From positions 124,001 to 188,000 of the forward strand of contig NZ_BSTQ01000006.1 in the NCBI RefSeq assembly GCF_030269605.1: a DNA stretch of 64,000 bases, given 5' to 3'. Under the pieces are notes generated by a model. That model made no database searches. It saw nothing but the letters and a program-made list of their open reading frames with translations, and was not told where the DNA came from. Both the position numbers and the translations under genes were made by a program. This stretch comes from Lentzea sp. NBRC 105346 (GTDB lineage: Bacteria; Actinomycetota; Actinomycetes; Mycobacteriales; Pseudonocardiaceae). Positions 1 to 8,891 of the stretch are shown in pieces. The first letter of the stretch is position 1. Each line of letters opens with the position of its first letter.

Positions 1-502
1 CGTCGACGACCGCCATCGGAACGAGCAGCCGGAACTGCTTGTCCGGGATGCGGTCGAGGATCTTGGCGAACTGGAACTCCTCCAGCTTCGGCCCGTTGAT
101 GTAGGCGCTGCTGTCGAGGGCGACGTACGCGTACGTCGCTCGCCAGCTCATGATCTTGTCGTTGAGCTCCTTGTGCGCGACGTCGAACGCGTCGCGCAGA
201 TCCTGCAGTTCGGCGCTGAGCAGTCCGTTGATACCGGGGTGCTGCTCGTCGGTGGCGAGAAGACCGGTCTTGGTGACGAGGACCTGGTATCGGTTCGTCC
301 ACAGCAGACGGTGGATGTCGGCCGGCGTGATCTGGTTGCGCAGAACGTTCCCAGTGGTGGTCACGAACTCGACGTAGCGCGTGACCCACTCACCGGTGGA
401 GACGTGTCCGGGGCTGGCAAGGTTCAGGGCCGCGGCGGAGGTCTCTTGGAGGATTTGCCGCACGGCGTTGCGGTTGGCCCCGGGAGCCAGGTTCACCATC
501 AT
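1..502 (-). CDS. PIN-domain-like protein, truncated by left window edge
   Basis: The minus-strand reading frame stays open from an ATG at 502 to the window edge, giving about 167 residues without a stop; a TGA lies upstream in frame near 553. The N-terminal half is helical (MMVNLAPGANRNAVRQIL...). Near residue 134 it reads VALDSSAYINGP, followed near the edge by FRLLVPMAVVD. A first acidic residue in a beta-strand/helix start and a later hydrophobic 'VP..VVDE'-like strand is the usual layout of PIN-type nucleases, so a PIN-like fold is inferred. The remaining catalytic acids would lie beyond the edge. GTG at 514 is an alternative start. Confidence 0.6.
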   Translation of the reverse strand, partial: MMVNLAPGANRNAVRQILQETSAAALNLASPGHVSTGEWVTRYVEFVTTTGNVLRNQITPADIHRLLWTNRYQVLVTKTGLLATDEQHPGINGLLSAELQDLRDAFDVAHKELNDKIMSWRATYAYVALDSSAYINGPKLEEFQFAKILDRIPDKQFRLLVPMAVVD

Positions 503-740
503 CAGCGCATTCTCCACCGCTGCCGCAAGGACCTGTCCGGGCGGATCTCACGGCGGTGAGCTACAAGCCGTCGAGCTGCTGCCGCAATCAGTCCGGGCCG
601 CAGGAGCCGATCCACCAGGCGTCGCACACCTGCTGCCGGGCTCGGCAACTGGAGCACGGAGCCCCGAGCTGCGCCCGGTCCTGACCCGGCTCCCGCCCAT
701 GGAAACGCCTGGCCACGTTCCACCTCCGCGGCTACCCGAC

Positions 741-896
741 CATGCGCGCCACTGCGGGCCGCGCTCCGCATTGACCCCAAGAACCTCGCCCGCGACATCC
801 GACGACTCGAACGCGAACTCGGTCAACAGCTCGTACACCGCAACACACCGCCGAACCTGATCGCTGGACTCACCGAACACGGCCGTCGAGCACTAG
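741..896 (+). pseudogene. Decayed LysR-type helix-turn-helix fragment
   Basis: One plus-strand frame reads IDPKNLARDIRRLERELGQ, then QLVHRN and later GLTEHGRRAL. This matches the recognition helix and following segment of LysR-family regulators (RQIRRLEEELG..LF.R....LT..G). No start codon or N-terminal first helix is found in frame, and a TAA closes the frame at about 957. The fragment looks like a remnant. The surrounding 503-1388 holds no other convincing gene; short ORFs at 912-1175 (+) and 870-1100 (-) have no recognisable features. Confidence 0.3.
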
Positions 897-1388
897 GCCC
901 TCCACGTTCTTGTGCGCCCAGTCCTCGTCGTCGACGAGGGTCCGAAACGGCGCCTTAACCCCGTGAGTGCCGCCGCGAGTTGCTCGTTCACCAACACATC
1001 GTGCGGCAGCACCGGAGGAAATGACACGTCGATTGAGACTGATCATGATGTCATCGCTGTGAGACGCGGTCTGAACCCGCAGGCCAAACAAGATCCACAT
1101 GTCACGCGCGGCGAGAACCTACAAGTGCTCACCGAACGTGTTGTTGATCTACTAGTCAGCCACTCGATGTGGTGACACCGGTTCGTACTAAGTAGAAATA
1201 CGCTGCGCTGGGTACCCCGTTTGGCGTAGCGTCGGCAACCCTGACACTGGCCAAACCGAACGGTTGATGTCGACCGAGATAATGCGCCCTCTGGTTGGAA
1301 GGAGGCGATGAGACTTCGATTCCGGCTCGTCTAGTGCTGCGGGGGCGGGGTGCAGACGGGGCGAAAAGAATGAGCGGGGAGTGTGTTC

Positions 1389-1811
1389 ATGGTAACGGGG
1401 GAAGCTAGGTTTCTGCAGCGGTCGCGGGATCTCCGCCACCTGCTGAATGGGGAGTGGATCGCGCACATCTTGGTGGCGTTGAGTGCCGGTCCACTGCATT
1501 ACACCGAGCTGTACGCCGCCATCCAGGAAATGACCACGTTCGATCCCTGGACAGGAACCGAGCGGAGGATCCAAAGCCGGGCGTTGGGGCGTACCTTGCG
1601 GCGGATGGAGACCGCGGGCCTAGTGGACCGGTTCGAGGAACGGACGTTTCCGCGGTCGGTGGTGTACTCGCTAACTCCGGCTGCCGCGGACCTGCTGGCT
1701 CGGTCGCAGACACTCGTCGACTGGGCGGAAGAGAATCTCGACCTGATCGAGCGCCTGCAAAAGGCGCAAGCGGACGACGAGCAGTCGCAGGACGACGAGC
1801 AGCCAGACTGA
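1389..1811 (+). CDS. HxlR-like winged-helix transcriptional regulator
   Basis: This 140-residue protein has the HxlR/PadR-like layout: LLNGEWIAHILVALSAGPLHYTEL, then a helix and RALGRTLRRMETAGLVDR, then the wing FPRSVVYSLTPAAADLL. HxlR proteins normally start with 'xGKWxxxILxxLxxGxxRFxEL', so the fit is good but divergent. An acidic tail follows (QADDEQSQDDEQPD). ATG 1389 is preferred over GTG 1383 because GGGGA at 1376-1380 is eight bases upstream of the ATG. The gene converges on the pilus regulator gene (stop at 1835). Its target is unknown. Confidence 0.7.
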   Translation: MVTGEARFLQRSRDLRHLLNGEWIAHILVALSAGPLHYTELYAAIQEMTTFDPWTGTERRIQSRALGRTLRRMETAGLVDRFEERTFPRSVVYSLTPAAADLLARSQTLVDWAEENLDLIERLQKAQADDEQSQDDEQPD

Positions 1812-1820
1812 GGCACGGCT

Positions 1821-1846
1821 GCGGCCCAGGTCGGTCAGCTGGCCGC
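1821..1846. terminator. Possible bidirectional hairpin between convergent genes
   Basis: GCGGCC at 1821-1826 can pair with GGCCGC at 1841-1846, extended by CAG/CTG with a one-base bulge. It sits just after the HxlR stop and overlaps the last codons of the opposing gene. No T-tract is present, so the assignment is weak. Confidence 0.3.
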
Positions 1847-4840
1847 GGCGTTGTCAGGAGAGACCGTCCGCCGAGTACCGCCTCGGCGTTGGAGGAAGTC
1901 GGCGAGGTGGAGCGTGTCGGCGCTGGGGCATTGGTCGATCTCGCCGAGCGTAGTGGTCAGCAGCGCGAGAGTGCGCGGTATGGCCTCGTACTGGCCGAGG
2001 CGGGCCTGGGTACGGATGATGTCGCGGTAGACACCTTCGTTGTACCGGTCGAGCTTTCGAGTGCGTTCCAGCAGCGAGAGCATTGTTTCCGGGTTGCTCT
2101 CGCCCTGCGCGCGGATAAGCCCGCCGAGCGCGTCCAGGACATCGCGTCGAGTGGCCTCGCGGAGTGGTTCGATCCAGGGCACGAGCAGGTCCTCGGCCAG
2201 ATCGCCCCGATAGAGCTCAATGGCGTCACACAGGCGTGCCTGGGCGTCGAGGTCGCCTGGGCGGGGCGCCTGCAGGGCATGCTGAAGCTGCCAGTAGTCG
2301 ACGCTCACGAGGTCGCCGTTGAGCAGGTAGCGGCCATCGTCGTTGAGGACGGCATTGCTGATCAGGCCGTCGGTGGCGTCGCTGAGTGCGCGGCGCAGCA
2401 TCGACAGGGTGTTGTGGAACGAGTTGTACGGCCGCGGCGGTTGGCTGTCGGGCCATACGGCCTCATTGACGACCTCGCGGCGAACGCCCTGGGGCTGAAG
2501 AGCGAGGTAGACGAGTAGTTCCCGCTGCTTCGCCGTGAGTGTGCCGTTGAGTTCACGGCCGTTGGTGTCGTCCTGCAGGTTGAGCAGGAGGCGTCCCAGC
2601 ACGCACACACGCAGCGGGCGTGCCGTCGTGGACTGGTCAGCGCTGACCTGCACCGGCGGTTGCATGTGCTGCGGCGACTGGTCGCTGGCGTGCTCGACAT
2701 CCCTGATCGAGGTCGGTGCGACGTTGTTGGACTGGACGTTCACGAGGATGGGTTGGACGTCCAGCTGTTGCGGACTCGCGGCCCGTGCGGCATGCGGGGT
2801 GTCTGCCAGCGTGGGCGGACGGATCGATTCGAGCTGCGTCATCTCCTCAACCGAGCGCTGCTCGGGCACCATGTCGTTCTGGCGGTTGTCCGGGAGAGGT
2901 ACCTGCTGTTCGCCGCTCAGGTCGGCGTGCTCGGCCGCGATGACGTCGGCGGGGCCTTCGGCGTCACGGAGCAGAGCGAGTAATTCGGTGGTGTCGGTGG
3001 CGGGCAGGTTGAACAGCCGTGTGCCGGAGAGGGTGTCGCCGAGGCCGGGGCTGGTCGCACTGACGGTGCCGTCATGGCGGACGAGCACGGTGGCGCCGGG
3101 GCGCCACTGGCCGAGGAGCACGCCCGCCAGGCCGAGGGTGGAGCCGTTGTCGAGGACGGCTTGTAGGCGACGTTCGGCGTGAGGCGCGGCGCTCGCGAGC
3201 AGCACGAGCGAGGCCGGGGTGGCCTGAGGTTCGCCGTCCTCGATGACGTGGCGCGTCCGGGTGAGCAGGGCCGACTCCATCTCATCGAGTGCGGCGTCAA
3301 GCGAGGCAACGACATGAACAGTCGACGGCAGGTGCTCGACGTCCGTGCCGTCGAAGGCGAGGTGCAGGTCGTCGGTGGGAATGAGCACGCGGATGCCGCC
3401 GCCGGGCTGTTGTTCGGTCAGCAGGTGCAGCAGGAGTGCACGAGCGGCGGCGGTGGCTCCGGGGCCGGCTACGCCGAGGCCGCGGGTGCTGGCAAGGTTG
3501 AGGGCGAGCTCGCGCCCACCCCGCACGCCGACCTTTGCCGGTACGGGAACGGCTTCGTCGTCGGCCGCAAGAACATTGGCCGCTGTGATGTGGACCCGCG
3601 GAGGAGCCGAAGCGAGGTCAACGAGCTCCGCGTCGTCACCCGGCTGCTCATTGCTGTCGTTGTGGTCGTGCGCGGCGCGCAGGGCGCGGACGACGGGCGC
3701 GATCGGGCGGTGCAGGTCGGCGCGGTCGCCGCTGCCGATGCGATAGCGGCGCCGCTGCCAGATCCGGGCGGACACCATGGCCGCAGTGATCGCGGCGGCG
3801 AGGCCGAGGCTGACGAACACACCCGTCCGCAGGTCCAGGCCCGATCCGGTTTGGTCGTTGGTGTCGTTGCTGTGATCGTCGGCCTTGCCCGTCGTGTCCG
3901 GCGACGTTGTATTCGGCGCGGGCTGCGTCGTCGGTGGCGTCGTCGGCACGGTGCTTGTCGGACGTGGGGGTTGCTGGGGTGGAACCTGGGGCGGCTGTTC
4001 GCTGGGCGGGCGTTCGTCGGGTGGTGCGGCGATGTAGGCGGTGATCTTCCAGCCAGGCCGCACGAGGTTGGGGTTGGTGAGCGCGCGGCCGTCGGGTTGC
4101 TCGACGCCGCGGTTGAGCTGGAACAGCTCGGGCCAGCGGCTGCCACCGCCGGGACCGTGGATGCGTTCGGCGATCCGCCACAGGCTGTCGTAGATCCCGT
4201 CGTGCGGGAGCCGGACTTCCTCGGTGACCTGGATCGTGCCCGGCGGGGCGGGTGCTGTCCGATCGATGACCAACGTGCTCGCGGGTTGGGCGTCTGCAGC
4301 CAGCGTTGCAGTCGTCTGCGTGACTGGTTCTGGGGTCAGCGGCGCGACGATGGCGACCGGCGCGAGCTCGCCGGCCAGCGTGGCAGCGGGAGTGGTTGCC
4401 GTGTAAGAGGTTCGGCTGCCGAGCAAGGTCAGCACGACGGTGCCGATCAGCACCGCGGCGAGCCCCTGCAACGGGCCGGGCGGGTGGACCTGCGACCAAG
4501 TGATCCCGCGCGCCGTGTCGACGGTGCAGCGCACAACGTCCATGGCGAAGAAGAACCAGACGATCCAGCACAGCACGGCCAAGGTGTCGAGCAAGAACTG
4601 GGCGCTCATGGGATTGAGCAGGGTCGCGTGGATCTCATCCCAGGTCGGCATGTGATCGGGCAGCGGCCACCCCACGAAGTGCACCAGGGCCCAGGGCAAG
4701 CCGGCCACGAGCACGAGCAGGACGACGAGCGCGATCAGACCGCGAACGAACCGGACCATGGTGGACAGCACTGACCAGACAGGATGGTCGATGCTCGTCC
4801 GAGTCAGCTTTCGGCGAGAGAAATGCGGTTGTGCGGTCAC
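1835..4840 (-). CDS. LysM-domain membrane protein with C-terminal bacterial transcriptional activator (BTAD) domain
   Basis: The 1001-residue protein begins with three predicted membrane segments (about residues 29-52, 83-105 and 123-140). A region around 205-275 (IYDSLWRIAERIHG...LFQLNRG...PNLVRPGWKI) matches LysM-type peptidoglycan-binding repeats. A Pro/Thr-rich linker and a fourth membrane helix near 335-360 follow. From about 745 it carries a SARP-like winged helix (LRVCVLGRLLLNL...TAKQRELLVYLAL...REVVNEAVWPDS) and a BTAD helical repeat region. LysM-BTAD proteins of this kind accompany Tad-like loci in actinomycetes. As the last gene of the pilus operon it probably senses the cell wall and regulates or assembles the pilus; that role is inferred. 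The start is GTG at 4840. Confidence 0.8.
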   Translation of the reverse strand: MTAQPHFSRRKLTRTSIDHPVWSVLSTMVRFVRGLIALVVLLVLVAGLPWALVHFVGWPLPDHMPTWDEIHATLLNPMSAQFLLDTLAVLCWIVWFFFAMDVVRCTVDTARGITWSQVHPPGPLQGLAAVLIGTVVLTLLGSRTSYTATTPAATLAGELAPVAIVAPLTPEPVTQTTATLAADAQPASTLVIDRTAPAPPGTIQVTEEVRLPHDGIYDSLWRIAERIHGPGGGSRWPELFQLNRGVEQPDGRALTNPNLVRPGWKITAYIAAPPDERPPSEQPPQVPPQQPPRPTSTVPTTPPTTQPAPNTTSPDTTGKADDHSNDTNDQTGSGLDLRTGVFVSLGLAAAITAAMVSARIWQRRRYRIGSGDRADLHRPIAPVVRALRAAHDHNDSNEQPGDDAELVDLASAPPRVHITAANVLAADDEAVPVPAKVGVRGGRELALNLASTRGLGVAGPGATAAARALLLHLLTEQQPGGGIRVLIPTDDLHLAFDGTDVEHLPSTVHVVASLDAALDEMESALLTRTRHVIEDGEPQATPASLVLLASAAPHAERRLQAVLDNGSTLGLAGVLLGQWRPGATVLVRHDGTVSATSPGLGDTLSGTRLFNLPATDTTELLALLRDAEGPADVIAAEHADLSGEQQVPLPDNRQNDMVPEQRSVEEMTQLESIRPPTLADTPHAARAASPQQLDVQPILVNVQSNNVAPTSIRDVEHASDQSPQHMQPPVQVSADQSTTARPLRVCVLGRLLLNLQDDTNGRELNGTLTAKQRELLVYLALQPQGVRREVVNEAVWPDSQPPRPYNSFHNTLSMLRRALSDATDGLISNAVLNDDGRYLLNGDLVSVDYWQLQHALQAPRPGDLDAQARLCDAIELYRGDLAEDLLVPWIEPLREATRRDVLDALGGLIRAQGESNPETMLSLLERTRKLDRYNEGVYRDIIRTQARLGQYEAIPRTLALLTTTLGEIDQCPSADTLHLADFLQRRGGTRRTVSPDNAAAS

Positions 4841-4928
4841 GGCGTGCTCGATTCCTTGGACGTACAGAGTCAGGACTCAGCAGCCGCCACCCGAGCTGGC
4901 GAGTGGTGGTTGAGTCGTGGTGGCGATG

Positions 4929-5360
4929 TCATGTCACCGGCTCTGGGATGCGCTCGGCTTGGTCCGCAGCGGTGCGAGGCACCGCAACGTCTGGTGGCGC
5001 TGGTGTCTGGACTGCTGCCGGCGGCGTCGTCGCGGAAGGTGCTTGGCTCGTATCGTTTTTCGCCACGGGCGGGGCGGTAGTCCGCTTGCGCTTGGGGCGG
5101 GTTGTCTTGCGGCCGTTGAGCAACTGGTTGAGGTCGGATGCCCGCACGTCGGTGAACTTGGCGAGTTCGTCGACGCCAATCACCTCACTGGATTCGGCTA
5201 GCACATCGCCGAGCTCACGCTCGATGTCGGCGAGTTTCTCGGCTGCCTCTGCTCGCGCCTGCGCGAGTTCGCCGACGCGCTTTGCCGCAGCGGCCCTCCT
5301 TGCGCTGCGAGCAGCATCGGCTTGCTCGACGCGACGTTCGATCTCTTCAGTCGTCACCAT
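4929..5360 (-). CDS. Small coiled-coil protein of the Tad locus
   Basis: This 143-residue protein starts with MVTTEEIERRVEQADAARS and continues as an Ala/Glu/Arg-rich coiled coil to about residue 60. Then comes a short HTH-like segment (VDELAKFTDVRASDLNQLLNGRK), a basic stretch (RPKRKRTT) and a disordered Pro/Ala tail. ATG 5360 is chosen because GGAG lies seven bases upstream. It sits between the minor pilin genes and the LysM-BTAD gene in the same orientation. The function is unknown; the basic patch after an HTH-like turn suggests DNA binding. Confidence 0.65.
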   Translation of the reverse strand: MVTTEEIERRVEQADAARSARRAAAAKRVGELAQARAEAAEKLADIERELGDVLAESSEVIGVDELAKFTDVRASDLNQLLNGRKTTRPKRKRTTAPPVAKNDTSQAPSATTPPAAVQTPAPPDVAVPRTAADQAERIPEPVT

Positions 5361-5409
5361 TGTGGTCTCCTTCCCCATTGATGCGAGGCCTTGAGCATGC
5401 GCGGTGGTG

Positions 5410-5862
5410 TCACGGGAGTACTCCAGAGATTCCGCGCTGCGGTTGGGCTTGCCCGGCTCCTGTGACACGGATCGATCCGACGCCAGCCAGGCCAAGCAGC
5501 TGGGTGGGCTGGTTGATGCTGACGGTCACGTTGACCGTGTTGCCGGTGACCGACACGGAGCCGGTGTGGCCTGCAGCCGCCAGGTAGCTGTGGGCCGCGG
5601 CGCTGGCCTGGTGCGGGACCAGGCGCAGGGTGCCGTCGGCGCGGTAGGCGGTCAGGTCGATTTCCTGGGCGCCGGCCCGAGCGGCTTCCTGCGCCTCGCC
5701 CATCGCGCGGACCTTGGCCGCCAGGGCGAGCCCGCCATCGAGCACGAGCCCTGCGAACAGCAGCGCGGCGAGGGCGATGATGACGACGAACGCGGTCACT
5801 CGCCCGTCCTCGTCCTTGCGTAGTTGGCGTGTACGGCTGCGCAGCGATGCGGTGAACGTCAT
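5410..5862 (-). CDS. TadG/TadE-like pilus assembly (pseudopilin) protein
   Basis: The 150-residue protein has a basic N-terminus, then DEDGRVTAFVVIIALAALLFAGLVLDGG, a single membrane helix after a glycine as in TadE/TadG pseudopilins. The usual Glu at position +5 after the glycine is replaced by Phe (G-RVTAF), unlike the two neighbouring minor pilins. The C-terminal part is beta-rich and extracytoplasmic. GGAGG six bases before ATG 5862 sets the start, and the gene overlaps the upstream TadE gene by four bases (ATGA). It is probably a minor pilin or tip/anchor component. Confidence 0.75.
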   Translation of the reverse strand: MTFTASLRSRTRQLRKDEDGRVTAFVVIIALAALLFAGLVLDGGLALAAKVRAMGEAQEAARAGAQEIDLTAYRADGTLRLVPHQASAAAHSYLAAAGHTGSVSVTGNTVNVTVSINQPTQLLGLAGVGSIRVTGAGQAQPQRGISGVLP

Positions 5863-6356
5863 TCCGTACCTCCCGCCGGGACAGACACGGAGGTGCCGCG
5901 CCAGACATCGACCGGTGAGGAGAAGCTTGATTCGAGCGTCCGGCTGCCGGGCACGCCGAGCGAGGTCATGTCTGCAAGGCCGACGTTGCACGAGATGGTG
6001 ACTGTCACTGTGGAGCCGGGTTTGAGGCCCTGGGTGTCGGTGGAGACCGACAGGGACTGGCAGGTGATCCCGGCCGAGGCCAGGGCTGCGCTGGCGGTGG
6101 CCTGGGCGTTGGCGGTCGCCTGCGATGGGGTCCGGGCCAGGGTTGCGGCACGGGCGGCTTGGTGAGCGACGTCGTTCATCCGCAGCTTGGTGTCAGCCAG
6201 GCGACCGCAGAACACGACGAACAGCAACAGCAGGATCAGTAGCGGAGTCAGTAGAGTGAGTTCGGCTGCGGCGGAGCCTGTTTCGTCGCGACGCAGTGCA
6301 CGCATGCGGGCACGCGTCTGTCGTGCGAACACGGGAAGCCGATGGATCGCGGTCAT
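5859..6356 (-). CDS. TadE-like minor pilin
   Basis: The 165-residue protein has a basic leader (RMRALRRDETG) followed by SAAAELTLLTPLLILLLLFVVFCG. This gives a glycine cleavage site, Glu at +5 and a hydrophobic helix, the TadE-family prepilin signature. Two cysteines (GITCQSL, ISCNVG) in the exported domain could form a disulfide. It overlaps both neighbours by four bases (ATGA), so the three minor pilin genes are translationally coupled. The prepilin peptidase at 13896-14540 would process it. Confidence 0.8.
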   Translation of the reverse strand: MTAIHRLPVFARQTRARMRALRRDETGSAAAELTLLTPLLILLLLFVVFCGRLADTKLRMNDVAHQAARAATLARTPSQATANAQATASAALASAGITCQSLSVSTDTQGLKPGSTVTVTISCNVGLADMTSLGVPGSRTLESSFSSPVDVWRGTSVSVPAGGTE

Positions 6357-6835
6357 GGTGCCACTGCCCCGGTGCCGTTCGGTGGAGTGAATTTCTCCAC
6401 GGGCCCAACGGCTTCGGCGTGGACCGTGAAGGTCACGAATGGGATCACGTTGATCACGGTTCCGGTGACCGTCACGGATGCTTGGGTCGGTCCTCGTTGG
6501 ACGTTCATCGAAGTTTCTTGCAGGGGACCACTTCCCAGTTGGGTGAGGACGCGTTTCCCTTCGGTGTTGCCTGCGGAGGCAGTGCCGCCGGACACCCGTG
6601 CTGCGGACAGTGCTTCGGACGCGGCGGCCTGGGCGATGTGGGTGGCGTGCATGTACAGCGCGAACTGAGTGATCAGCAGGATCAGCAGCAACAGCAGCGG
6701 CGTGGCGATGACGAGTTCGACCGTGCCAGTGCCACGCTGATCGGTCCGCAGCCGGTGCAGCGCGGCCCTCACGCGCGTCCGGTGTGGACGCTTGTGCGTG
6801 TTCGTTGTCCCGATTCGGCTGAGACGTCGAGGCAT
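6353..6835 (-). CDS. TadE-like minor pilin
   Basis: The 160-residue protein has a long Arg-rich leader, then LRTDQRG and TGTVELVIATPLLLLLILLITQ, i.e. glycine followed by Glu at +5 and a membrane helix as in TadE pseudopilins. The rest is a small exported domain ending in FTPPNGTGAVAP. The stop overlaps the next TadE start (ATGA). The start is ATG 6835, twelve bases downstream of the Flp-like pilin stop in transcription order. Confidence 0.8.
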   Translation of the reverse strand: MPRRLSRIGTTNTHKRPHRTRVRAALHRLRTDQRGTGTVELVIATPLLLLLILLITQFALYMHATHIAQAAASEALSAARVSGGTASAGNTEGKRVLTQLGSGPLQETSMNVQRGPTQASVTVTGTVINVIPFVTFTVHAEAVGPVEKFTPPNGTGAVAP

Positions 6836-6847
6836 GATGGTACCGGC

Positions 6848-7033
6848 CTACAGGTTGATGCCGCTGGCTTTCTGAGCGACCTTGACGGCGATGACCGCGA
6901 TGACACTGAGGGCGAGCGTCACCAGCAGTGCGGTAACCACAACCGCCTCGGTCGAGTACCCTGCCTCGTCGTGGCGCAGTCGATCCAACTCGGCGTGAAG
7001 GCGGGCGATGAGGATCTGGACTTCGGTGAACAT
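6848..7033 (-). CDS. Flp-like major pilin
   Basis: The 61-residue protein reads MFTEVQILIARLHAELDRLR, then HDEAGYSTEAVVVTALLVTL and a hydrophobic tail ending in KASGINL. Size, charged leader and single C-terminal helix match Flp/Fap major pilins, and the position directly after tadC is the usual place. The Glu lies at +5 only if cleavage is after Ala (A|GYSTE) rather than after Gly. GGAG six bases before ATG 7033 supports this start, and the reading frame of a longer upstream ORF is rejected. It is expected to be inserted into the membrane and polymerised by the CpaF/TadBC machinery. Confidence 0.75.
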   Translation of the reverse strand: MFTEVQILIARLHAELDRLRHDEAGYSTEAVVVTALLVTLALSVIAVIAVKVAQKASGINL

Positions 7034-7083
7034 CAGCTTCTCCAGTGCAATTTGGAGTCCTAAATGGATGTTTGAGGAACTTC

Positions 7084-7977
7084 TTAGAGCCCTCCTAACA
7101 CGCTCGCGAGTGCCGGGAACCCGATAAAGATCAGGAACCCGCCGAACAGCATGACTACGGGCAGGCTCATCCGTTCGGTGGCTGCTTGGGCGTCGGCTTC
7201 GGCGTCGGTGAGTTCGCGGGTGCGCAGCGCGGCGGCCTTGGCCGCGAGGCTGGCGCGGACGCGGGCGCCTTCGGTGCCGGCGAGGCTGACCGACGCGGCG
7301 AGCTCGGACAGCTGGTGCACATCGAGTTCGGTACCGAGCTGACCGAGGGTGGACCACGGGGTGGTGCGAGTCAACTTGGCGGTGACCAGTGCGCGGCGAA
7401 GTTGTTGGAAGGCCCAGCCTTTGCCGATGCCGACCGCGTCCGACAGGGCGCCGTCGACTCCGGCGCCACCGGCCAGCAGGACCCGGATCAGGTTGAGGTA
7501 GGCCGACAATGCGTGTCGGAAGGTGGAGCGGCGTCGCTCGGCTTCCTGTCGGACGCTGATGTCGGGGAGCAGGAACCCGCCGAGCGCGAACAGGAGGCTC
7601 GCGACTGCCGGGATCTCCCATCCGAGATCAACATCGGCCACGACGAGCAGCAGTTGCATCAGGTTTGGCAGCAGCAGCCCTGTCAGCGTCAACGTGGCCT
7701 TCTCTGCCAGGTGGTGCTCAATGCTCTTGCCTGTGACCGCGAGGTCGTTGCGTAGCTTGCGGTTGGGCAAACCGAGCGAGGCCAAGGGCTTGATGAACGG
7801 TCGGCCGACGAGCAGGGCCCAGCCGTCGGAGTCCGCGGTGAGGATCGGCGGTGGCGCGGAGGTGGCGTGCAGACGGTCGACCAGTGTTCGCAGCGGCGGT
7901 CGCGGCGGGAACACGTAGACCACCAGTGCCCACAAGCCGACGCCGAGCCCGGCGCCCCACAGCAACGCGCTGATCAT
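7084..7977 (-). CDS. tadC: Type II secretion F-family platform protein (TadC-like)
   Basis: The 297-residue integral membrane protein has an N-terminal helix, a paired helix around 95-135, a cytoplasmic T2SF domain (FRHALSAYLNLIRVLLAGGAG...LVTAKLTRTTPW...ELAASVSLAGTEGARV) and a C-terminal helix (LPVVMLFGGFLIFIGFPAL). TadC is one of the two inner-membrane platform proteins that couple the CpaF ATPase to pilin extrusion. It overlaps tadB by four bases. Confidence 0.85.
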   Translation of the reverse strand: MISALLWGAGLGVGLWALVVYVFPPRPPLRTLVDRLHATSAPPPILTADSDGWALLVGRPFIKPLASLGLPNRKLRNDLAVTGKSIEHHLAEKATLTLTGLLLPNLMQLLLVVADVDLGWEIPAVASLLFALGGFLLPDISVRQEAERRRSTFRHALSAYLNLIRVLLAGGAGVDGALSDAVGIGKGWAFQQLRRALVTAKLTRTTPWSTLGQLGTELDVHQLSELAASVSLAGTEGARVRASLAAKAAALRTRELTDAEADAQAATERMSLPVVMLFGGFLIFIGFPALASVLGGL

Positions 7978-8891
7978 GACGACGCCCCCTTCCCGGAGAG
8001 CAGGTCGTCCACGTCCGCGTCGTGTGGCCGGATCGCGCCGAGCTCAGTAAGGAACCTTTCGGATTCGCATATCCGCGCAATCCTTGCCAGCCAAGCAAAA
8101 GCTGCAGCGAAGAGGACGCCGACGAGCAGCAGCATGAACTGGCCGAACGCCGAGTCGTATGGGGCGAGGTAGCCACGGTTAAGCAGTACCAGGCCGATGG
8201 CGAAGGACAGCGTGGTGATCACGATGACGCGCACGCTGGTTCGGGTGCGAGCGCGGCCTGCCTCGACGCGCATCCGCATCGAGGCCTGTTCGCGGGCTTC
8301 GTTGGCGAGTTCGCCGAGAAGGTCGGCCAGTTGTCGGGCCTGGTGCTCGGCGGCCAGCACCAGCGCGGAGATCACCAGGTCGGCAGTTGGATCGTGTAGC
8401 TGGTCGGCGAGGTGGCGCAGGGAGGGCGCGAGGCGTTCGCCGCGTTCCAGCCGAACGGCGAGCTCGGTGATCTCCTCGCGGATCGCCTCGGGACAGGCTG
8501 AGGCGGTGGCAAGGATGGCCTGTTCCAGGCCGGCCGCGGCCACGAGGGTGTCGCGGAGCATCTCTGTCCAGCCGGCGATCGCCTCGATGCGTTCGAGGTG
8601 GCGCTTGTGGTCGACGTTCGCGCCGAGGATCCGCGGCAGACCGGTGACCGCGACCATGCTCAGGACGGCACCGACCACCCAGCCTGTGACCGTGCCGACG
8701 ACCAGACCGACGAGCACCGCCACGACGAGCCGGCCGATCTGCTTGCGGTCGTGGCGCGCTGCCAGCCAGACGTTCACTCGCGACGGCGCCGCAGGGCGAA
8801 CAGCGCGGCCACGCAGCCCTGCCACGATGAGCACGACGCCCACGGCCACACCGGCGCCGAGCAGACCGAACAAGGCGGCCGTGGTGGTCAT
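7974..8891 (-). CDS. tadB: Type II secretion F-family platform protein (TadB-like)
   Basis: The 305-residue membrane protein starts MTTTAALFGLLGAGVAVGVV at ATG 8891, which overlaps the cpaF stop (ATGA). A second pair of helices lies near 60-100. The cytoplasmic domain reads IAGWTEMLRDTLVAAAGLEQAILATA...LVISALVLAAEHQARQLADLLGELA, typical of T2SF TadB. Two C-terminal helices (SVRVIVITTLSF; FMLLLVGVLFAAAFAWLA) follow. The much longer ORF upstream in this frame is antisense-free shadow coding across cpaF and was not used. Confidence 0.85.
   Translation of the reverse strand: MTTTAALFGLLGAGVAVGVVLIVAGLRGRAVRPAAPSRVNVWLAARHDRKQIGRLVVAVLVGLVVGTVTGWVVGAVLSMVAVTGLPRILGANVDHKRHLERIEAIAGWTEMLRDTLVAAAGLEQAILATASACPEAIREEITELAVRLERGERLAPSLRHLADQLHDPTADLVISALVLAAEHQARQLADLLGELANEAREQASMRMRVEAGRARTRTSVRVIVITTLSFAIGLVLLNRGYLAPYDSAFGQFMLLLVGVLFAAAFAWLARIARICESERFLTELGAIRPHDADVDDLLSGKGASS

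Noticed and set aside
912..1175. Small ORFs on both strands at about 0.9-1.1 kb
   Set aside because: No RBS, no motifs, conflicting frames; possibly decayed sequence.
3179..4774. A 531-codon open frame on the plus strand opposite the LysM-BTAD gene
   Set aside because: Composition is Arg/Gly/Val-rich with no domain; it mirrors the codon bias of the real minus-strand gene.
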